Shown here in pieces: positions 7,859-12,997 of a stretch of 12,997 bases of DNA (positions are counted from its first letter, which is position 1; every line of letters starts with the position of its first letter). The DNA lies in contig JALHHH010000070.1 in NCBI GenBank assembly GCA_022837485.1, forward strand, positions 1-12,997. The letters are read 5' to 3'. The stretch is from Bacteroidales bacterium. Lineage in GTDB: Bacteria > Bacteroidota > Bacteroidia > Bacteroidales > Lentimicrobiaceae. The notes beneath the pieces were generated by a model that had not been told where the DNA came from, ran no database searches, and saw only the letters and a program-made list of their open reading frames with translations. Both the position numbers and the translations under genes were made by a program.

Positions 7859-10800
7859 GTGAAACAACGCCTTATTCCTATGCTGCTGGTGTTAGTGATA
7901 ACAGCCGGCACCCTTTCGGCCCAGAAGCCAAAAAAACAGATGTACATGCCCGATGATCCCGTACCTGTGAAATTGAAGACAGATTCGCGCATCGACAATA
8001 TGGCCTACTGGAGAAGGATGGCTTCACTGGGGCTGGTACCTGTGGAACAGGAGCATAAAGCTCCGGTTGGGATATATAAAAGCAGCAGATTAACCGGAAG
8101 GGGCAGCATGACGGACGACTCTCCCGATGTACCGGTAACATCGGCCACATCCACTCAGAGCGAGAACTCCATTTTCGTAAATCCTGCCAATCCGGCGATG
8201 GTTCTGAATTCGAATAATTCCACCGACAGGCCAATGACTACGGTTTATGGAGCAAACAGTTTTATGTCGGAAGATTCAGGCGACAACTGGGACGGACAAC
8301 TGCAGGGTGCCGGCGGGCAAAACAGCGGAGACCCTACTACAGCCATCGGTCTTAACGGGTGGTATTATGTTGGGTACATTCATTCATCGGGCGGACAGGG
8401 CATCTCCTATTCAACCGATCAGGGTAACACCTGGACACCGGTGCTTGTAGCACCTTCACCGGGGGGGTACAGCTCGCTGCTCGATAAAAACCACATGTGG
8501 ATCGACAACAGCATTACAAGTCCGCACGAAGGCAACCTTTACGATGCCTGGACAAACTTCGGCGGGGCCAACGATACGGAAATAGAGATCAGCCGCTCCA
8601 CCGATCAGGGCCTGACCTGGTCAGCTTCGGTAAATATAAGTTCTGCCATTAATGCAGGAAGCCACAATCAGGGCGTAAACATCCATACCGGTCCTCTCGG
8701 AGAAGTTTATGCCATTTGGGCCATCTACGACAACTGGCCTACGGACGAAAATGCCATTGGCATGGCCCGTTCGTTTAACGGAGGGGCTTCCTGGTTGCCG
8801 GCAACACGGATCATCAGCAACATCCGGGGAATCCGCAACAGCGGAACCTCAAAAGATATGCGGGTAAATGCATTCCCTTCCATGGCCGTTGACATCAGTA
8901 ATGGTCCCAACCGTGGCACCATATACGTGGTTTGGCCTAACATCGGCTTTCCTGGTATTAACACCGGGAACGATATGGATGTATATATGATACGCTCCAC
9001 GGATCAGGGAGCTACCTGGTCGGCTCCAGTACGGGTAAACCAGGATCCGGCCGGATTGGGTAAACAGCATTACTTCCCCTGGATTACCTGCGACCCCGTA
9101 AACGGCAACCTGAGTGTGGTTTATTACGACGACAGGGCTGTGCAGGCATCTCAGTGTGAAGTATATGTTTCCACCTCCAACGACGGAGGCGATACCTGGG
9201 AAGACATGAGGGTAAGCGATGTTGCCTTTACTCCCTCTCCCATTCCCAACCTGGCAGGCGGTTATTTCGGAGACTATCTCGGAATTCATTCATACGACCG
9301 CTGGGTATATCCGGTCTGGACCGACAACAGAACAGGGCATGCCATGACCTATGTTTCAGCATTCCGTTCAGGTCCTCCGCCAAACCAGCCATGGGTTATC
9401 TTTCATTCAAAGCAGATTAACGATGTTGCCGGCAATGGAAATTCCCTTTTCGATTTCGGTGAAACCATACTGCTCGACATCAGCCTTGAAAACATCGGCG
9501 ACCAGCCTGCCTCCGCTGTAACAGCCACTTTATCGACCGAAAATCCTTATGTGGTGATAAACGACAATACGGAATTTTTCGGGGACGTAGCGACGGGTGA
9601 AATTAAGGCGGTTGCAGGAGCTTATTCGATAACTGCCGCACAGGATATACCGGATGCAGAAACCGTCGTATTTACCATTACGGCAACGGATGCGAACGAC
9701 AGCACATTTGTGAGCAATTTTACACTGGAAGCGCACGCCCCTTCGCTGCAGGTATTGGGCATGACAATCAACGATGCAGGCGGATCCGCCAACGGCAGGC
9801 TTGATCCGGGAGAAACAGCCACACTCAACTTTTTAACATTCAACCCGGGCGACTATACAACCAGTAACGTAACGGCAACACTTACAACAACCAGCCCTTA
9901 TCTCACCATAACTGAAACCGGAATTGAGCTCGGCGACGTATTACCGGGGCAGTTGAATGCCGTGACAGCTGCTTTTGAGGTAACCGTTTCACCAGAGACA
10001 CCCATTGGCCATGCAGCCATCCTGAGTTATACGGTTACGGGCGATTACGTGACGGTTTCAAAAACATTCCCATCGCCGGTAGGCCTTATTCTGGAAGATT
10101 GGGAAAGCGGTGGATTTTCGCAGTTTGACTGGGCTTCTGCCGGCTCGGCTCCATGGGTAATCGCCACCGATCAGGTTTACGAAGGCGATAACAGCGTAAA
10201 ATCTGGAGCCATTGGCAACAACGCGACCAGTGAACTGAAGATTACCTACAACGTTATGAACAACGATACCATTTCGTTTTTTCTGAAAGTCTCTTCAGAG
10301 GCCGATTACGATTTTCTCAAGTTTTACATCGGCAATACCATGGTCGGACAATGGTCGGGGGAACAGGACTGGGTACAGGTAAAATTTGCCGTAACCCCGG
10401 GCGAAAAGACCTTCCGATGGGTATACAGCAAAGACTGGTATGTGGTTGGCGGAAGTGACTGTGCATGGGTGGATTATATCATATTCCCCGCTCCTTTGCA
10501 AACAACTGCTTATGCCGGTGCCGATGCGGCTGTATGTGCAGGTGAGTCCTTGTTTCTTAACGGATCGGCAACCAATGTGGCTACCGTCGCATGGAGCACC
10601 CAGGGCGACGGAACGTTTGAAGATGCCACACAGCTCAGTACATTCTATTTTCCGGGCGAACAGGACATCAGCGCGGGCGCCGTGGTGCTTACATTAACGG
10701 TTAACGGCCCTGAAGGACAGGTTATCAGCGACAACATGAATCTCTCCATCTCTACTCCTGCAACGGTTTCAGCCGGTCCCGAGCTGGAAGCCTGCCAGGG

Positions 10801-11782
10801 AAGCCTGGTTTCTGTATCCGGAATGGCAGAAAACTATACGGAAGTAGTATGGACAACTTCGGGTGACGGAACGTTTGCCGATCCCGCGTCTCTCAGCACA
10901 GAATACATTCCGGGAACCGACGACAATACAGCCGGAATGGCCGTGCTTACGCTTACTGCCTTTGCCGCAAGTCCCTGTGCTGAAGTTTCCGCAGAAACAG
11001 TTCTTACGCTTCTGCCGCTGCCGTCGGCAACGTTACAGGGAGATACCTCCGTTTGCCAGGGATCTCCGGTAATCCTTGATATCAGCCTCAGTGGTACGCC
11101 GCCATGGATACTCGAAATTGAAGGGTATGGAAGCCTTACAACCACCGATCCCTTGACGCTCCTGTCGCTTACGCCTGAAACTACAAGCCAGTTCAGCGTA
11201 ACATCGGTATCGGATGCTAACGGATGCTCCGCTTCCGGTACGGGCGTATTTTCAGTTATTGCAAACGAGCTTCCGTATGTATATCTGCCGGCCGATACCA
11301 TCGCCTGCGCAAATCATACCGTGGCACTAACTGCCGTAACCAGCGGAGAGGTAAGCTATCTGTGGTCGCCAGGCGGATATACCACACAAACCATACTGGT
11401 CGACACAACAGGAACCGGAATCGGAACAGCCGTGTACAGTGTATTGATAACCGATGTAAACCAATGCAGCAGCGAAGCTTCCGTGAATCTGACCTTCAGT
11501 CCGTGTACCGGCACTGCTCAGGAATACGATGCCGGATTCTTCGTTTATCCGAATCCTTCAGCAGGTATTTTCGGCATACGTCCGGGAATTGCGGTTGACG
11601 GACAGTATGAACTTACCATCCGGGATGCATCCGGTAAAATCGTACACCGGACAAACGCCCTGAAACTTAATACAGGAAGTGTAAGCCCTGTGAATGCATC
11701 GGGATTGCCTTCGGGAAATTACCTTATGCAGCTAAAAGGCGAAAAGGGAGTACATTCCCTCAAGCTTCTGATCGAAAAATAA
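7859..11782 (+). CDS. Secreted Asp-box beta-propeller protein with Ig-like repeats and T9SS sorting domain
   Basis: A 1307-residue surface or secreted protein starting at GTG; the codons before M8 supply the basic n-region of the signal peptide (cut before Q22). Residues about 100-505 hold six Asp-box (BNR) motifs of the form SxDxGxxW, beginning at 137, 185, 247, 305 (SFNGGASW, Asp replaced by Asn), 380 and 440. This indicates a sialidase-like propeller. I see no FRIP motif or Arg triad, so a sialidase call is not justified; ligand or glycan binding is more likely. Next comes the 367-residue cassette shared with the C25 gene (512-878). Four Ig/PKD-like repeats follow (about 886-1218); the first two are a tandem pair with a WxTxGDGTF core. 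A type A T9SS domain begins near 1226 (VYPNPS). It is the last gene before a strong terminator. Confidence 0.88.
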   Translation: MKQRLIPMLLVLVITAGTLSAQKPKKQMYMPDDPVPVKLKTDSRIDNMAYWRRMASLGLVPVEQEHKAPVGIYKSSRLTGRGSMTDDSPDVPVTSATSTQSENSIFVNPANPAMVLNSNNSTDRPMTTVYGANSFMSEDSGDNWDGQLQGAGGQNSGDPTTAIGLNGWYYVGYIHSSGGQGISYSTDQGNTWTPVLVAPSPGGYSSLLDKNHMWIDNSITSPHEGNLYDAWTNFGGANDTEIEISRSTDQGLTWSASVNISSAINAGSHNQGVNIHTGPLGEVYAIWAIYDNWPTDENAIGMARSFNGGASWLPATRIISNIRGIRNSGTSKDMRVNAFPSMAVDISNGPNRGTIYVVWPNIGFPGINTGNDMDVYMIRSTDQGATWSAPVRVNQDPAGLGKQHYFPWITCDPVNGNLSVVYYDDRAVQASQCEVYVSTSNDGGDTWEDMRVSDVAFTPSPIPNLAGGYFGDYLGIHSYDRWVYPVWTDNRTGHAMTYVSAFRSGPPPNQPWVIFHSKQINDVAGNGNSLFDFGETILLDISLENIGDQPASAVTATLSTENPYVVINDNTEFFGDVATGEIKAVAGAYSITAAQDIPDAETVVFTITATDANDSTFVSNFTLEAHAPSLQVLGMTINDAGGSANGRLDPGETATLNFLTFNPGDYTTSNVTATLTTTSPYLTITETGIELGDVLPGQLNAVTAAFEVTVSPETPIGHAAILSYTVTGDYVTVSKTFPSPVGLILEDWESGGFSQFDWASAGSAPWVIATDQVYEGDNSVKSGAIGNNATSELKITYNVMNNDTISFFLKVSSEADYDFLKFYIGNTMVGQWSGEQDWVQVKFAVTPGEKTFRWVYSKDWYVVGGSDCAWVDYIIFPAPLQTTAYAGADAAVCAGESLFLNGSATNVATVAWSTQGDGTFEDATQLSTFYFPGEQDISAGAVVLTLTVNGPEGQVISDNMNLSISTPATVSAGPELEACQGSLVSVSGMAENYTEVVWTTSGDGTFADPASLSTEYIPGTDDNTAGMAVLTLTAFAASPCAEVSAETVLTLLPLPSATLQGDTSVCQGSPVILDISLSGTPPWILEIEGYGSLTTTDPLTLLSLTPETTSQFSVTSVSDANGCSASGTGVFSVIANELPYVYLPADTIACANHTVALTAVTSGEVSYLWSPGGYTTQTILVDTTGTGIGTAVYSVLITDVNQCSSEASVNLTFSPCTGTAQEYDAGFFVYPNPSAGIFGIRPGIAVDGQYELTIRDASGKIVHRTNALKLNTGSVSPVNASGLPSGNYLMQLKGEKGVHSLKLLIEK
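9392..10492 (+). repeat. Shared stalk cassette, copy 2 (in the propeller protein)
   Basis: This part encodes residues 512-878: INDVAG...DFGE and INDAGG...DPGE beta-sandwich repeats, then a module running from EDWESG to DYIIFP. It is collinear with copy 1 in the C25 gene. Conserved landmarks include ISFF.KVSSE, DYDFL.FYI and GSD.AW.DYI.FP (dots mark differences between copies). Confidence 0.8.
10514..11026 (+). repeat. Tandem pair of Ig-like repeats in the propeller protein
   Basis: Two abutting units of 86 and 85 codons (10514-10771 and 10772-11026) share AGxxxxxC at the start, then W(S/T)TxGDGTF, LST.Y.PG and an AVLTLT-like strand. Each unit opens with a cysteine at the same place. Short stretches are also nearly identical in DNA around the GDGTF core. 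Two more, less similar, Ig-like units follow to about base 11510. Confidence 0.75.
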
Positions 11783-11837
11783 AGAACGTAAAGTCCTGTC
11801 GCTGATTCGTTATTACGGATCTGCCTGAATTATATCT

Positions 11838-11884
11838 AAAAGGGCATCCCCGGAAACGTAATCGATTTCCGTGGATGCCCTTTT
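11838..11884 (+). terminator. Intrinsic terminator ending the secreted-protein block
   Basis: AAAAGGGCATCC (11838-11849) pairs with GGATGCCCTTTT (11873-11884). After one mismatch the inner CGGAAA (11851-11856) pairs with TTTCCG (11866-11871) around a 9-base loop. The hairpin has A residues on the left and T residues on the right, so it could stop transcription from either side. It starts 56 bases after the propeller gene stop codon. Confidence 0.88.
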
Positions 11885-12187
11885 AGCTTACGTCGGTATA
11901 AGATCGTTGAGCCTATGCATATATATATGTTTTTAGCGTTGAAATTATTCCGGTAGCTGTGCCGTAACGAAAGTGAAACTACATCCCCGGACTAACAACC
12001 GGTCTTAAGCAGGGAAGTCGTCGGAAAAATGCATTCTTATTTTTAATGATTTCAAATAAAGTCTTTTTTCCTTTAAACTGATCATCGTGTAAGATTTTAA
12101 TTATTTTTGTGATCGTTAAGTTTCTCTTTAAAAGACAATCATTTGTCTTTCGGGGCATTATCACACACAACATTTCAACATTACACC
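11885..12187. other. Intergenic region before the second C25 gene
   Basis: After the terminator this AT-rich gap of about 300 bases shows no convincing gene. It includes an alternating AT run (about 11919-11928) and pyrimidine-rich stretches near 12061-12072. TAAGTTTC (12117-12124) matches the TAnnTTTG -7 pattern except at the last base, but no suitably spaced -33 box is visible. The region probably holds the promoter of the gene at 12188. Confidence 0.4.
12131..12150. promoter_or_regulatory. Perfect short dyad in the leader of the second C25 gene
   Basis: AAAGACAA (12131-12138) and TTGTCTTT (12143-12150) are exact reverse complements around a TCAT loop. The dyad ends 37 bases before the start codon. 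No T tract follows. It could be a small RNA hairpin or a regulator site. Confidence 0.35.
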
Positions 12188-12997
12188 ATGAAAACAACTT
12201 TACGCAGGTTCTTTTCAGGCAATAGAATCACTATGGTACTGGTGGCTATTGTTTTGATGATTTCCGCATCGGGGTATGCACAGGATTACCGTTATTCCGA
12301 CAGCTGGGGAAAACAGGGACTGAGCTTGAACCGTCAGGGAACAGACGGTCTCAGCCTGAATTTTTCAATTGAAAATTTCGGTTTGGAAGCCCGTGAGGTC
12401 AACGGAGAGTCGATGACCGGCATTACCTTCTCCGAATCCTTCCTCCAGAACGAGGAAGGGGCTCCGGATCTTCCGAGTTTTTCGCGTTACATTGCCATTC
12501 CCAACGGTGCAACACCGGTGGTAGAGGTAGTAACCATACGCACCGAGCGCTTCAGTAACATCGAAATGGCTCCGGCTCCCCGAATCCCGCTAGACACAGA
12601 GGATGGACCGCTCCATTTTGAAAAAAATTCACAAATATATTCGCGTAACGAATTCTACCCCGCACAGCCGGTTATGCTTGGCGATTTCAGTTCTATCAGG
12701 GGTGTGGAAGTTGCGATGCTGGGCATCAGCCCGTTCCAGTACAATCCGGTTACCAAAGAGCTGGTTGTGTACCGCGACATAGAGATCAACATCCGGTTTG
12801 AAGGCGGAAGCCGTCAGTTTGGTGAAGAAAAATACCGCAATCCCTGGTGGGATGCCATTCTTGAAGACGCCATTTTCAACTACAGCAGTCTTCCGGTGAT
12901 CGACTACAGCAACAGAGCTTCGATGTACAGCCGCGGCACCGGTTACGACTATCTGATCATTACCCCTAATGATCCGATTTTCATTCAGTGGGCCGAC
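12188..12997 (+). CDS. C25-type peptidase precursor, N-terminal part (cut by window end)
   Basis: The frame is open from ATG at 12188 through the last base, giving 270 residues with no stop. A long signal peptide (1-31, hydrophobic core about 15-28, cut before Q32) is followed by a pro-region. This carries GAPDLP...IAIPNGA (91-108), the same GxPxLP...IPxG pattern as the upstream C25 enzyme. Residues from about 253 (YDYLIITPND) match the first strand of the C25 catalytic domain, corresponding to YQILVITPQ in the upstream enzyme. The catalytic His and Cys would lie beyond the window. It has a separate leader after the terminator at 11838, so it is probably its own transcription unit. The N-terminus does not look like the T9SS sortase PorU. 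I call it a second gingipain-like secreted peptidase; a T9SS tail is expected but not seen. Confidence 0.82.
   Translation, partial: MKTTLRRFFSGNRITMVLVAIVLMISASGYAQDYRYSDSWGKQGLSLNRQGTDGLSLNFSIENFGLEAREVNGESMTGITFSESFLQNEEGAPDLPSFSRYIAIPNGATPVVEVVTIRTERFSNIEMAPAPRIPLDTEDGPLHFEKNSQIYSRNEFYPAQPVMLGDFSSIRGVEVAMLGISPFQYNPVTKELVVYRDIEINIRFEGGSRQFGEEKYRNPWWDAILEDAIFNYSSLPVIDYSNRASMYSRGTGYDYLIITPNDPIFIQWAD

Noticed and set aside
8461..8467. A run of seven G residues as a possible phase-variation or frameshift site
   Set aside because: The reading frame continues intact through it, with an Asp box on either side. A single short run gives no evidence of switching.
7859..9380. Calling the propeller protein an exo-alpha-sialidase
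   Set aside because: Asp boxes occur in many non-sialidase propellers, and the catalytic Arg triad and FRIP motif are not visible.
11979..12197. A 72-codon minus-strand open frame in the gap before the second C25 gene
   Set aside because: It overlaps the start of the C25 gene and runs through AT-rich leader sequence. It has no motif or leader of its own.
12188..12997. Calling either C25 gene porU, the T9SS sortase
   Set aside because: The upstream C25 protein carries its own sorting tail and adhesin-like modules, as cargo does. The partial one has a C25 cargo-type propeptide and no PorU-like N-terminus.
1..12997. CRISPR arrays, tRNA/rRNA genes, insertion sequences or phage genes
   Set aside because: No direct-repeat arrays, RNA gene signatures, transposase motifs or integrase motifs were seen on either strand.

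Overview
The window looks like a chromosomal segment of a member of the Bacteroidota, probably class Bacteroidia. The evidence is three complete secreted proteins that each end in a type A C-terminal sorting domain of the type IX secretion system (T9SS; a YPNP- or FPNP-like motif, then two short beta-rich stretches). There is also a gingipain-type (C25) peptidase, Bacteroidetes-style signal peptides with glutamine at the predicted +1 position, and no strong Shine-Dalgarno sequences. I would not place it more finely. All recognised genes are on the + strand.

Left edge (1-443): a short piece of aspartyl-tRNA synthetase (aspS) ends abruptly near base 97. It runs into an unrelated reading frame that encodes the C-terminal part of a coiled-coil protein. 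Neither gene is whole, so this is a deletion or recombination scar, or an assembly join.

Bases 680-1783 encode a ROK-family sugar kinase-like protein. It keeps the ATP-binding loops and the catalytic Asp but lacks the zinc-binding His/Cys cluster typical of ROK proteins. A strong intrinsic terminator follows (1840-1886).

The centre (1986-11782) is a block of three exported T9SS cargo genes with gaps of 67 and 100 bases: an M14 zinc carboxypeptidase, a C25 gingipain-like cysteine peptidase, and an Asp-box beta-propeller protein. Strong intrinsic hairpin terminators flank the block, at 1840-1886 and 11838-11884, so it may be one transcription unit. An 8-bp inverted repeat over the likely promoter region could be a regulator site. 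The peptidase and the propeller protein share a C-terminal cassette of about 365 residues (two NDxxG...DxGE beta-sandwich repeats and a jelly-roll-like module). This suggests two surface proteins with different heads on the same stalk. Together, an endopeptidase, a carboxypeptidase and a putative binding propeller would suit extracellular protein or glycoprotein breakdown, but that is inference.

Right edge (11783-12997): after the second terminator comes a gap of about 400 bases with a small perfect hairpin, then the first 270 codons of a second C25 peptidase precursor, cut by the window end. I found no tRNA, rRNA, CRISPR array, insertion sequence or phage gene. The most distinctive observations are the shared cassette, the terminator-bounded cargo unit and the aspS junction. 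I do not see a clearly new molecular system.
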